DNA of 64,000 nt. It comes from Magnolia sinica (taxonomy: Eukaryota > Streptophyta > Magnoliopsida > Magnoliales > Magnoliaceae). Both the position numbers and the translations under genes were made by a program. Numbering within the stretch: position 1 is the first letter of the stretch; every line of letters starts with the position of its first letter. Positions 1 to 10,106 of this stretch are shown one piece after another. The stretch lies in the NCBI RefSeq assembly GCF_029962835.1, contig NC_080582.1, positions 70,056,177 through 70,120,176 on the forward strand. Reading direction: 5' to 3'. The notes under the pieces were generated by a model. That model had not been told where the DNA came from and made no database searches. It saw nothing but the letters and a program-made list of their open reading frames with translations.

Positions 1-195
1 TATCTTCCTCTTCACTATCAACGGCAGTTGGTATTTTCTGCTGAAAGACCCAAACCAAAAAGGCAATGAGAAGTCCACAAAAACAGGGAGATACTTGAGA
101 AATAAGATGTTTTAGGATTTGCAAACACACCTTTCTAGCAGGAGCCTTCTTCGAAGCTCCCCTGCCTTTGGGTTTTACACCCTTGGAAACATGTC
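1..195 (-). pseudogene. Two linked exons of an unidentified basic/acidic nuclear-type protein (partial)
   Basis: On the minus strand an acceptor (CTCTCCGTAG) precedes a 65-nt exon at 195-131, read in phase as a Lys/Arg-rich stretch beginning [17 protein letters not shown] donor GTGTGT follows, then a 92-nt intron with a strong polypyrimidine tract, then an acceptor CTTTCAG and a second exon at 38-1 reading [12 protein letters not shown] in a compatible phase. The exon-intron-exon fit is good, but the family is not recognised; a basic stretch followed by an acidic one is common in nuclear DNA- or RNA-binding proteins. The gene may continue beyond the window. It lies beside fragments of unrelated genes, so it may itself be a captured piece. 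Confidence 0.4.
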
Positions 196-278
196 CTACG
201 GAGAGAAAAAGATAACATGCATTGAGATGAATGAAATCTTCAAGATGGGAAATAAAATAGTAATTGACAATCTGCCTG

Positions 279-333
279 TACCGAGTTCTGTTCCCAACAA
301 GGTTCGTAAAATTCAGGTTGACAGTGAAACCAT
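279..333 (-). repeat. Degenerate tandem copy of the enolase fragment
   Basis: The minus strand reads ACGAACCTTGTTGGGAACAG, closely matching GCGAACCTTGCTGGGAACAA in the enolase fragment next door. The match covers about 30-40 bp and then decays. It is a local duplication of exon sequence. Confidence 0.6.
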
Positions 334-409
334 GTGATCCTCCATTGATGACGTTAAATGCAGGCACAGGCAAAACTAGAGTTTTGTTCCCAGCAAGGTT
401 CGCAATGTG
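332..409 (-). pseudogene. Enolase exon fragment
   Basis: After an acceptor-like TCATGCAG, 26 codons read [20 protein letters not shown] followed by INGGSH, the conserved block around the catalytic region of plant enolase (2-phosphoglycerate to phosphoenolpyruvate, glycolysis). Homology stops after the His. The expected AGNKLAMQEF continuation is absent and no other enolase exon is visible nearby. This is a single exon-sized fragment, not a gene. A diverged second copy of part of the segment lies immediately downstream on the same strand. Confidence 0.8.
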
Positions 410-429
410 CTGCATGACAAATAGTGCAA

Positions 430-1332
430 CTTAACAAATATACGCTTTAACAGTGAGTAAAGGGCCAGTGAATAATCATACATTTTGAACTGTGTTTGGA
501 CAAGAGATGCTAAAAAAGATTATTTTTTGTTGATTTGAAGAGGCCAGTGAATAATCAGATATGATACATCAAGATGGGTTCCCTTGACAGCCTACCAAAT
601 TTCAGTGGGTCCCCACTATCATGTGGTCAACTACTTGAGCATGACATTTCATGTGTGGGAGCTTCATGTGTGGCTGTTTGCTTGGTCTAAGTGCACCAAG
701 TGCATTGCACTTAGATGGACTTAAATACACTAGATGAGACCATGATATAGTAGGGTATCTGAAATAGATCAATTAGTAAATTGTGTTTCGAGTATATACT
801 TTTAATAATTCATAAATAAATAATAAAAAAGGAACATGTTGCAAACTTAGATGCATTTGGACACATCTAAATGCACTTGGATGAACTTAGACATACTGAG
901 ATCCATTTTCCACAAGTACAAAGCATCATATTCAATCTGGGCCTCGTCACTTACCATGAGGCCCAAACATAAAGCTTTGTCCGCTTAAAGTTGACCTACA
1001 AAATGCATATGAGTGTGACTAAGTTCATCCAAATCACTTAGAGGCACTTAAATGCACTTAAATGAACTTAGACACAGTTAAGATGCATTTTATCAAGCTT
1101 GACATACAAAGCTTTGTATTGGATCCAAGCTATTTACATACATACATGTGCGTGTGTGAGGGAAATGATTCAAGTACCATAAAACTTCTTTCATTGAATC
1201 ATTTGTGGGTCCTACTACAATATGTTGATGCAATGAACTCTGGCGATCAGATGTGTCACCTTCCATTTGGACATGGGACCAAAAATCATACCAATCCATG
1301 AGTCAGGTGGGCTAGACGACAAGAAAATGGTA
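430..1332. other. Intergenic; short degenerate repeats and a small inverted repeat
   Basis: No coding signal. The stretch 660-1090 contains many variants of a CACTTAGATG / CACTTAAATG motif. The arm near 867-891 is the inverse of the one near 1019-1041, giving a foldback of roughly 175 bp. This could be a decayed MITE. Confidence 0.4.
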
Positions 1333-1496
1333 GTGGGGAACACCCACCCTTGATTTCATGGGGCGCCCACCATGTTGTGTATATGCCATGCAATCCATTC
1401 ACCTTAAGCATGTGCCCTAGATGAAGGGATCCTGCAGCCATCAAGTCATTTTGACACTCTTGTGGGCCCCAAAGATCAATGGTGGGTGTCCCCTGA
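1333..1496. mobile_element. Short inverted-repeat MITE
   Basis: The left arm begins GTGGGGAACACCCACC and continues to GCGCCCAC. The right arm at 1461-1496 is its approximate reverse complement (GTGGGCCCC...GGTGGGTGTCCCC). Arms are about 35 bp around a roughly 95-bp core. No target-site duplication was identified. Confidence 0.5.
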
Positions 1497-2638
1497 ATTG
1501 GTTCATACCATGTGGCCGACCTCAAATTTGGATCGGACTGATTTTAGGGACCCTGACCTATTGAACTAGCACACATCTGATTGATGGGTCAGATGTCATC
1601 AACATATCATGGTGGCCCCACACAACATTTTTGCCATAATTTCGGTGAAAAGGTCTGCATTGAAATAATTTCAACAATTTAATGAGGACATTCATGCATA
1701 AGAGAGCCCATCTACACGTCACCCATGCCAACATGGCGCACATGTGTGAGACCCAATCCATCAAATGGATGGGTCCAACTATGTAGATGTCCTTATTAAA
1801 CCTGAACCCATGTTCAGAAGACCCATGGGTTCCCAAAGCAGATTCAAGTCCAAGACTTCCAATTTGGTACCTAGAATTGAACCTGATAGGACCAAAACCT
1901 GACTCCTTAAGGCAATTCAGCCAGGTATGGGTACACCAAGACTCGACATGAACCAGACCCATAAACAACACCATTGACCATATGTAATTGTTTGGGTAAT
2001 TACGTACCAGTGGGTTACCTACTAGTTTGTGCAGTCAGCTTCTCAAGCATGACCTTTCATGAGTGTAGCTGTGCTAAGTGATTTTCCTAGCAACTGCCCC
2101 TCCATGACCTTAATTTGCCTGCTCACCCTTTGGGGTGTCCATGCAATAACTAGGCTATAGGTCAACACTTGGTCAAACTGCGTTGGAAGTGAGTGGTGTC
2201 ACTTGGGCCCCTACCATGTTCCAAGAGCCCAAGTAAAAGAGTAGGCTTGGTGTCTAGTTGGTAGTCAACATAAAACTTTTGCCAATCTACTATTTTGAAG
2301 TCAATCTCAAATTGCTAGGAGAGATTAAAATGACGGTAATGGAATTCAAAATAAAGGATGAGCCACCTCATGACTAGAAGGGACTGATTTTGCATTAGTT
2401 CAACTTCAAGGTGCAGTCCACCTTATGCACCACTCAAATGTCCAACACATATGACACATTGGGATAGGAGTCAGATTGCAAGTGAAGTTGAACTAATGCA
2501 AAATTCTCAAGAATGCTGAGTTGCCCATCTGACACCATCCAAATTTACCTAGGCTTGGGACCTGTTAGTGTGTGTCACAAAGAACACACACACACAGAGG
2601 GAGGGAAGGAGGGAGAGAGAGAGAGGGATGACTCTTAC
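1497..2638. other. Intergenic, no gene seen
   Basis: Open frames here are short and show no family signature. A short (CA)n/(GA)n-rich patch lies at about 2580-2630. Confidence 0.4.
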
Positions 2639-2779
2639 GGGAGTTCAAATCTAGCATTTGCATGATCATGAATGTGATATTTACACCAGCCACAGCAAAT
2701 GGATGCTCCCAAGTAGTTCGCCTTCCACCTTGCTTGTTCAATAGCCTTTGAAAAGTTGGGATGGATAGAATCATCTGAT
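2639..2779 (-). pseudogene. ELMO-domain protein exon fragment
   Basis: Acceptor TTCTTGTAG and donor GTAAGAG bracket a 141-nt segment. One frame reads PTFQRLLNKQ, then TTWEHPFAVAGVNITFM, then QMLDLNS, which matches the ELMO domain of plant ELMO-domain-containing proteins (FAVAGVNITFMLIQMLDL block). ELMO proteins act with small-GTPase regulators. Only this exon is recognisable, and the flanking sequence does not encode the rest of the domain. A longer open frame here is shifted relative to the ELMO reading. It is interpreted as a stray exon. Confidence 0.8.
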
Positions 2780-4698
2780 CTACAAGAAAATTTGGGCCAT
2801 ATTCCATCAATGTCGGGGCACATCATGTCCTTGGTGCAAATCAATGAAACATAGGGACCACTTGTGCAAAAATAGATGCATCAGCTCACCCTCATGAACT
2901 AATCTGCTTCAACTTTCTAATTATGACAGCTCCCAGTGATAGCGAAGCCACTAACTTAGCTGTTGTCTCTGTAAGAACACCTTGCCAATACAATTCATAT
3001 AAAAATTCAATCGATTTCTATGTCAAGAAAACAAAAAAATCCTGACAGATGGCTCACAGCTGATCTCTACTGCCGCCTGAAGCATGCAAAAAGAAAAAAG
3101 AAAATGAAGATGAATATGCTAAATGGGTAGTAGTCGAAATCGCCATTTAGTTTCATTTAGGTGGGAAGCAGGCCCTTAATTTCATTCAAATTCAAAAAAG
3201 CATTCGCTTTGACAAAAAACGAGTAGCAAGCACACTGCTAGAGGGGAAAAGGCCGAAATTGCAAATTCAGATGATTTTGAGTCTGAATTAAAATACAGGA
3301 TATGCAATGCCAACCTCATTCAAATTAGAATAATGATACCTGATTCAAGATTGGTTTTTTCTATTTTTCTTTGTTTCCTTTAGTTCAATTCAATTGAGCA
3401 TGCCTTGCATCCAAACAGGCCTTACGTTTAATATAACAACCTCGTCAAAATCTGTGGCCCATAAGACATCTGCATTGAGATCCATAAATTGAGTTTGACA
3501 GCTTGGATTTGAATCCGGTCAGATCCATAAATTGAGTTTGGCAAACTACATTAGGACATTAGAATTATTCAAAAGAGCTTTTCTTTTCCAAACAAACACA
3601 AACCCATGTAACTTAAGTACATAATCAAGTAATAAGTAGAAAATATGGGAAAAGAAACTGAAAAGCACCACAAACATATCAAAAGGAATGCTTAAAGGAC
3701 CACAAACACACACTGCTCAGAAACTGAAAAGCCAATTGCCTTTCATGGTTCTCCTCAATATAAACGAAAAGATGTATGATCTGCAAAATGGAGTGCCACA
3801 TTCATTCAGAGTTATTAAGCAAGTCTAATCAGCCATGTTTAGAAAACCAATAACTAGGCACTGAACATGCCCCACAAGTGTTATATGATTTTTAAATTGT
3901 TAGGGAAATGATAGTTGGGTCACTTGGTAAGATTTCACTGTTCTCACCTTTTGCACTCCATCCCTAGTCTCAATGTTGAAATAGAGTCTGTATCTGCTTC
4001 ATTTGAATAGTTAAGGATGTAAACAGGCCATCCTCTAAAAGTCGGGCTGAGCAAATTAAAATTTTGAATAGTAATGGCCTAACAAGCCAGCCCCAAACAG
4101 TATTCAAAATCCAGTCCCAAATCCTACATGTGGTGCTTGTGAGGATAAACAAACGAAGTGATCAATAAAGCATTAGATTGAAGCCTGAAGGCAAGAAGAA
4201 TGAAGCATGTATCGATCTATAAATACTGTTAATTACTTAAGAAGAAAATGTACAAGTAAAACATACCATTCAAAAGAAAAACATCATTGCAAGTGATGCT
4301 AAAATGGATATTGTTGCACCTGATAATGATGCCTCTGTCAAATCTAGGAATTTTCATGTCAATGCGTGCGTACACACACACACACATAGATGAAAGATAT
4401 ACATACAATCAGGGTAACCACTAAACAGTGAAATACATAAAGATTACATGTCAGCTAAGAAACTTACTCGGGGTGCATTGGAATGCACTACTGCAATGAA
4501 TCACAATTATAATCTAATTAATACACATTTTGGAGGATTCTGATTAAAGGCTGCCAAACATGACAAATAATTTAATTCTTGAATTCTTCAATCTTGAACC
4601 CCTGAGACTCAAAACTCCTTTTCAATTGGTCAGCAAATATAATTGAATTAAAGAGGAGAAAATAAAACATTTGTTGGCTGCTTTTATTGACCCACCAG
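2780..4698. other. Intergenic or intronic, no gene identified
   Basis: No recognisable family. Two weak coding-like stretches were seen: minus strand near 2980-2905 after an acceptor-like CTTACAG (TTAKLVASLSLGAVIIRKLK then stop), and plus strand near 4278-4370 (ASDAKMDIVAPDNDASVKSR). Neither could be assigned. A short (AC)n run lies at about 4373-4386. Confidence 0.3.
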
Positions 4699-4961
4699 AT
4701 GGGTTTAAACGATATGCAATTGTGGCAACAACAAGTCATGCACAAGCAACTACAGGAGCTCCAGAGACAGCAACAACTTCAGCAACTAGATCAGCAGGCA
4801 AGGCAGCAACATTCTTTGAGTCAACTGTCTAGAGTTGCAAAGCAGTCTAGTGATCAATTACCTACCTTGGGCAATGGTGCACCTATGCATGATGCAACTA
4901 ACTACATGTGGTCACGGGAACATGATGGAGGCGACTCTAAGATACCGAGCACCTCTCAAAT
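4699..4961 (+). pseudogene. Gln-rich plant nuclear-type protein, exon fragment
   Basis: Acceptor TGACCCACCAG precedes an open exon reading MGLNDMQLWQQQVMHKQLQE, then QRQQQLQQLDQQARQQHSLS, then an NGAPMHDATNYMW motif. It ends near a GTATATA donor. The order LWQQQ...KQLQELQRQQQLQQLD...NG-P-HD-N resembles a conserved N-terminal region of large uncharacterised plant proteins that I recall as annotated 'dentin sialophosphoprotein-like'; function unknown. No following exon was found, and the next recognisable sequence downstream belongs to ATP-citrate lyase, an unrelated gene. Confidence 0.6.
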
Positions 4962-5794
4962 GTATATATACAAATGCATGAGATTTCAAAGTCCGTATCA
5001 GTTAAATTTTTATTACTTCTTAACCTTGTTCTTCTTTCTATAAAATTAAAACACTCATGAAGAAAGAAAGAAAGAAAGAAAGAAAAAAAAGATATCAACC
5101 AGAGGTAATCCATGTCAGAAAATGTTGCCATTGACAATCAAAGAGAAAAATGATAAATGCATAAGGAACTTTGGCCTTCTCTTCATTGAATGTAGAATGT
5201 TGTCACATTTCTTTTTTAATTAATAGCCTATCTGCTGACAACTAATTGAAGGATTTGGGATTACACATATTGAAGAGTAATTGAAGGATTGGTGTGTTCT
5301 ATGGGGTATCCAGATTGAACCAATCATATCAATAGTTTGGATCACTAAACTACATGCTCCATTGTACCTGAAATTAATGGTGATCCTAACCATCTAATCA
5401 CTAGATAGAAAATGGGCAATCTATATCTATTATACTAGAAAGGTTCCATCATTCTTTGGACCAGCCATTATGTGAGGCTCGGCCTTGATCATCAATTGTT
5501 TCCAAAAAATATGCTATGTTTCAATTTAATTAAGAAATGGTAAGTAATGTAATGAAAGCACCACTTGATGTTAGCATTGGGATTTAATTAAGAAATGGTT
5601 AGAAATGGTAATCTTTTTCCTTTTATTTTTGGGACAGACTAATCAATTTGCATTCAGAGATACCTCTATACTCAATTTGGGGTGTTTTTAAACTCAAAAC
5701 CCTTTATCCTATGCTGGCCATTGTTTTTCTATCTCCTCAACTACTGTTTATAACCATAAATTGAAACACATTGCCTTTTGGTGTGTGGTTGGCA

Positions 5795-6081
5795 AAACTA
5801 ATCAGACCCAGACTTTTGGTTTTACAATCTCAAGGAGGAATGTCAAATGAATTGTACAACACAATTGCACATGTAACAAATGGAATATGTGAAGGTATCT
5901 ATATCAGCACGACTGATATTATTTTGCTTTTATATTTGAGCTACCATTTTGTGCATGAATCTAAGGCTCTTATAAATTCCAGATATGTATTGACTTCTCT
6001 GCAGGAATTGCAATTGGGGGTGACGTGTTTCCGGGCTCAACTCTATCTGATCATGTCCTACGGTTTAACAACATTCCACAG
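5795..6081 (+). pseudogene. ACLB: ATP-citrate lyase subunit B, two-exon fragment
   Basis: Exon-like 5795-5894 reads KLIRP...SQGGMSNELYNTIAHVTNGI-CEG. A 110-nt intron (GTATCT...TCTCTGCAG) follows, then exon 6005-6081 reads IAIGGDVFPGSTLSDHVLRF-NNIPQ before donor GTAATT. Across the splice this matches the central CoA-ligase-type region of plant ACLB, the large catalytic subunit that cleaves citrate to acetyl-CoA in the cytosol. Substitutions at usually invariant sites (SKSGG to SQGG, RVTDGIYEG to HVTNGICEG) and the absence of the next exon (IKMMVVLGE) or any upstream exon mark it as non-functional. The retained intron argues against retroposition. Confidence 0.85.
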
Positions 6082-6631
6082 GTAATTTCTTGTTCATGTA
6101 ATTTTCTCTCTCTTGGTAGTTTCTTTAGACAAGCAGCAACCCATATTTCTAATTGCTTCTCCATTCTAGTGAAGAAGATTCTGTTTACGTTTTCTAAACT
6201 TGCTGACAGTTAGTCTTAAAATCACACCTTGTTAGCAAAAATGTGCCTAATATATGTATGTACTTTTATACCATTTGCTCTAATATTAATCTAGTGGAAG
6301 AAAGGAGCTATTCAACGGGTGAGACATTGCTATTTTGATGCAGGGAGCAGGTAAAAGATCTTAAGCCTCTGAAACAGGGGATGCCCAATAAAGTTGAAGA
6401 GCGCCCTCGTTCTTCTTCTTTGTATCCTTTATAACTATAAATTGTTTTTTTTTTTTTTTTTTTATACCCTTATGTATAAAACATAATGCTGACCGTTCTA
6501 ATAAGTGGCTACAAAAATAATAATAACCATCATCATAAACATTGATAGACACAAAGTAAATGGCTGGTGTACAGATTTTACAGGAAACGAAAATCCTTAA
6601 ATGTTAATCGACACTAGATCAATTGAGAGAA

Positions 6632-6671
<40 letters not shown>

Positions 6672-6923
6672 AAATATCAATCGACACTGGATCAATTGAA
6701 TAGAGGAAGATCGAAAGCCCTAAGTGTACAAAAAAAAAAAAAATCCTTAAATACCATGCAAAAAAAAACTTTCCCATTTTCACCTGTTACAGATTTTACA
6801 GAACCCTAAATCCTTTTCTTGTTAGAAATTTTATAGGAAACGAAACCCTAATCTGTGTATTTGAAGATTTAGAAATAAAAACTCAAAATCAAACTTAGAA
6901 TATATGGTGAGAGAAATGGGTAC
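6082..6923. other. Non-coding, simple repeats
   Basis: No further ACLB exon. Poly(T) near 6447-6463, a (GA)n tract at 6634-6666, and a direct repeat of AATCGACACT(A/G)GATCAATTGA flanking that tract. Nothing else recognised. Confidence 0.4.
6634..6666. repeat. (GA)n microsatellite
   Basis: Uninterrupted GA dinucleotides. Confidence 0.95.
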
Positions 6924-7240
6924 CTGGTAATAGAGAGAAGAGACGGAGAAGAGGTGAAGGGCGGGGGCTGCAGGGGTGGATTTTCGCCCGGGTGAAGGGG
7001 GTGCATCGCTCAAGGGTTGCAGTCGAGAGGGAGAGGGAGAGGGAGAGAGAGAGGGAGCGACAGAGGGAGGTGGGTTAGGGTCGAGAGGGAGAGGGAGTGA
7101 GAGAGGGAGAGTGGAGCAAGAGAGAGAGCGCACGAGAGAGAAAAGGGACTCGCGGACTTGGTTTTTTTTCCCGGAGTGGACGGAGAGAAATTTTAGAACA
7201 TTTCGTTTGAGGGGGAAGGAGAAAAAGGGCAACGCGCGGG
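6924..7240 (-). other. Candidate first exon / CT-rich leader, minus strand
   Basis: The minus strand is strongly C/T-rich (CTCTCTCCCTCTCCC) and GC-rich compared with its neighbours. It ends CTATTACCAG|GTACCC, a good donor, followed by T-rich intron-like sequence. This is the texture of a plant 5' UTR plus first exon. The open frame is Ser/Pro-rich by composition, with no recognised domain. It may be a captured gene start and lies beside a transposon end. Confidence 0.3.
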
Positions 7241-7253
7241 CTGAGTTTTCACA

Positions 7254-7820
7254 TTTTTTCTGCTACGGTTTTAGACCGTAGCTAAAATCCCATTAGCCGT
7301 AGCCGTTGTTGCATCCTCCGCATTTGCACGTTTGACGGGTTCTGGACGGACGGTCCAATCAGGAGCTTTGTGGGGTCCATCATGATGCATTTGATAAATC
7401 CACTCCGTCCATGAATTTTGTAAATTTTTTTTATACATAATGGCCCAAAAATCTAGAAAATCGAAGGCTAATTAAACCACACCATCGATCAATGGTACAT
7501 ATATAATCTCCACTTTTTCCTACCGTGTGGTCCACTTGAGCCTTTGATCTACTTCCTTTTTTAGGATCTTGCCCTAAAATTATCTTTTAAAATGTATAGA
7601 CGTATTAGATGGAGCATACAAATTTTAATGGGCCTCATAGAGTTGCTTATGGGGTTGTCACATGGTGCAAGCATGGGTGGTGGCATTTAGTTTTTAGCTA
7701 CGGTTTAATTTTTTTAGCTACAGTTTTAAGCCGTAGCAATATAGCTACGGTTTATATCCGTAGCTAAAACTCAAAATGGTCCGTAGCCTTTGATCGTTTT
7801 TTTGGTGGTGAAGTACGCCG
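7254..7820. mobile_element. CTACGG-ended non-autonomous DNA element
   Basis: Near 7263-7310 GCTACGGTTTTAGACCGTAG and similar units occur; near 7690-7795 the units appear again, several in inverted orientation. The left edge reads CACATTTTTT and the right edge TTTTTTTGGTGGTG. Clustered short subterminal inverted units with CAC...GTG ends suggest a small CACTA-type element. Its interior (7365-7660) carries arms of the GTGGGG..CATGATGCAT..CCGTCCAT family seen in the Mutator-like MITEs. The right end abuts the truncated gag. Confidence 0.45.
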
Positions 7821-8524
7821 CAAACCTCGACAGTGTCATGAAATGGGCTGTGTACTGAGCCATAGTCATGTCTCCCTATACTAGGGTCTCGAACTCCCAT
7901 GCCCACTACTGACGAATGTTATCGAGGAAGTACTGTCGGTCGAATCGGTTAAAGAAGTCCTCCCATGTCCAGACGAAGTCAGCTCATGCAGCATGGGTGA
8001 CGGAGGTCCACTAGTGCTCGGCCTCGCCATCGAACAAACATGCGACCAAAGGGACTTATTGCTGAGTCATGCACCTCATAATCTCAAACATCTTCTCCAC
8101 TCAGGAGCGCCATCTATTTGCTGTGATCGGATCGGGCTCTCCTTGGAATCGCGGGGGATCGAGCCAAAGGAACTCTCTCAACAAGGCACTCGTGTGCACT
8201 TGCTCTTCGGCTCCGGGGTCTCCGTAGGGTGTTTGCCCTGCCCCTGAAGGGCAGCTGTCACAACCCATGAAGCATCTGTTGTAACTGCTCTACACCAACT
8301 GGTATGATAGGGGTTGCGCTGGTCTCAGGTCGGGGCGTAAGATCTGCATAGGTCTCGGGCGCAGGAACAGGAGGTTACAGTGGGGGAACGAGAACTAAGG
8401 GAGGCGGAATAAGAACCTCAGGTGGAGGAATGGGATCCTCGAGTGGTGGAGTGGGAACCACTCGGGTTGATTAGGCACCTCAGGTGCCTCGCGTGTCTCG
8501 CGTCCCTTATCTAGGAGGCATGAT
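7806..8524 (-). pseudogene. Ty3/gypsy gag, 5' part, decayed
   Basis: The minus strand starts MPPR at 8524 and runs through a Pro-rich leader. It then reads LREFLWLDPPRFQGEPDPIT, VACLFDGEAEHWWTSVTHAA, DFVWTWEDFFNRFDRQYF and MTMAQYTAHFMTLSRFAAYF, the order of a plant Ty3/gypsy gag (Retrotrans_gag) capsid. Several in-frame stops are present. It is cut at about 7806 by the CTACGG element, so the rest of gag and all of pol are missing. The primer-binding site and a long LTR sit immediately upstream. Confidence 0.85.
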
Positions 8525-8670
8525 CTACAGAAAGAACAAGGTGCCTATCAGCCTTGAGAACCCTCGAAGGCTCAGATGTTAGGGAACCAAATCAGAAAGA
8601 TACACACTCGGGACCTGATCGCCCTAAGCTCGAAGTAGATATGTGATGTTGCCCTAAATTATCCCCAAGT

Positions 8671-8690
8671 TATGCTTTGAAACCAACTCC
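8671..8690 (-). promoter_or_regulatory. Primer-binding site of the gypsy element
   Basis: The minus strand reads TTGGTTTCAAAGC between the LTR end and gag, close to the iMet-tRNA-complementary TGGTATCAGAGC. It fixes the LTR boundary at 8691. Confidence 0.65.
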
Positions 8691-9156
8691 TATCACGCCC
8701 CAAACTCAGAAACCGGGCTCACAAAATTCTCTATCGCTAAATCCGGCGCAGACAGCATCCGTAGTACCCTATTCTTGAATCTAGGCACCCATATACTAGG
8801 TTCCGATCTTGAGATCCTACAAGGAGAATTTTTCAGCATGAATTTATTCCGTAACAAGTATAACTATAATCATAACCCATGAACAATAACCAAGACACCA
8901 TCACAAAATCTAGTATGATTGAAAACTTTTAAGGTACAATGCGCATAAAGGAAAATACAATGATAATAATAACGGAAACTCCTGAAGCTCGACTGCACAC
9001 TCCTACCCTGCAAAGCTAAGGCTGCATCCTGACATCACCTGCACGCATCAATTATGCATAAGCTTATAGAATGCTCAGAGGGTGATGAGAGTGTGTGCGC
9101 AATATAAGCGTGCTTAGAATGCAGTATCAGAGTAATGCGGAATATACTGGTAGGTC

Positions 9157-9279
9157 CATGAATGCTATCAGTCGTACTAAGGCTATGCGATGCAAGACAT
9201 GAATGCTATCGGCCACATCAAGGTCATGCGATACAAGGCATGAATGCTATCGGCCACATCAAGCCCATGCGATGCAAGG
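9157..9279. repeat. 41-bp tandem repeat, 3 copies
   Basis: Units begin CATGAATGCTATC at 9157, 9198 and 9239. The second and third are nearly identical (CGGCCACATCAAG..CATGCGAT.CAAGG). Confidence 0.85.
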
Positions 9280-9654
9280 CCTAAATAGCCAATGTCATGT
9301 GTAAGATGCAGCTCAAGCATACCAATCCACATATCAATTCAACTCATCTCTGAAGCATCATATATGTAAGGCACGGTTCATAGATGAATAGTCGATCTAA
9401 ACCATAATATAAAGATCGGCCCTCGACCGTAGATATATCAAATTCGATAGCACGAATCGATCCATCTACGGTGATGATGGACCATGCAATGTCAATGGGG
9501 CCCAATGATTTGGGTTAACCCACTTAGATAATGATGAGAATGGGCCTAACAAGGGTTAAGGAAAAGTCACAATGTGGACATTTAACCATCATTGCCCATC
9601 AATGTGGACATTTAACCAACATTGCTCCCAAGGAGTGGCCCACATAGAGCCTAA

Positions 9655-10063
9655 CATATGGTGGGCCCATGGCCTCACACAAGGGCCTCATACATAACAT
9701 AATGGGCCTTACATAAAAGGCCTAATGTACATCACAATAGGCCTCACACAAAGGCCTAATATACTTCTCAATGGGCCTTATCATATGAGCCTCACCAAAT
9801 GGGCCACAAATACATCATAATGGGCCTCACCAAATGAGCCACATATATATCATATTGGGCCTCACATAAGGGCCACACATACATCATACTGGGCCTCACA
9901 TAAAGGCCTCAAACATATCCTATTGGGCCTCATAGACATCATATTGGGCCTCACATAAGGGCCTCACTTACATCTCATTGGGCCTCAAACAAGGGCCATA
10001 TATGCATCACATTGGGCCTCACCACATGGGCCATATATGCATCAGATTGGGCCTCAAACAAGG

Positions 10064-10065
<2 letters not shown>
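9655..10065. repeat. Degenerate tandem array of GGGCCTCA units
   Basis: About a dozen units of roughly 30-35 bp of the form (A)TGGGCCTCACATAAGGGCC..CATACATCA. The same array occurs in the sister LTR near 51890-52200. Confidence 0.8.

Positions 10066-10103
<38 letters not shown>
10066..10103. repeat. (AT)n microsatellite
   Basis: Continuous TA dinucleotides separating two tandem arrays of the LTR. Confidence 0.95.

Positions 10104-10106
<3 letters not shown>

Noticed and set aside
2635..2844. 69-codon minus-strand open frame starting MICTKDMM
   Set aside because: It overlaps the ELMO exon in a different frame; only the other frame matches the ELMO domain.
4278..4370. Coding-like ASDAKMDIVAPDNDASVKSR stretch as an exon
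   Set aside because: No convincing splice borders and no family; listed only as a weak observation in the intergenic entry.
5771..6085. Single plus-strand open frame of 104 codons as a gene
   Set aside because: It reads through the ACLB intron. The ACLB match needs a splice from 5894 to 6005 and a frame change.
6831..7232. 133-codon minus-strand open frame, Ser/Pro-rich
   Set aside because: Openness follows from CT-rich composition. No domain; better explained as a leader or first exon.
8671..8690. tRNA gene near an initiator-Met-like sequence
   Set aside because: Only the short primer-complementary segment is present; no cloverleaf.
9655..10065. CRISPR-like regularly spaced repeats
   Set aside because: Plant LTR tandem array with degenerate contiguous units and no distinct spacers.
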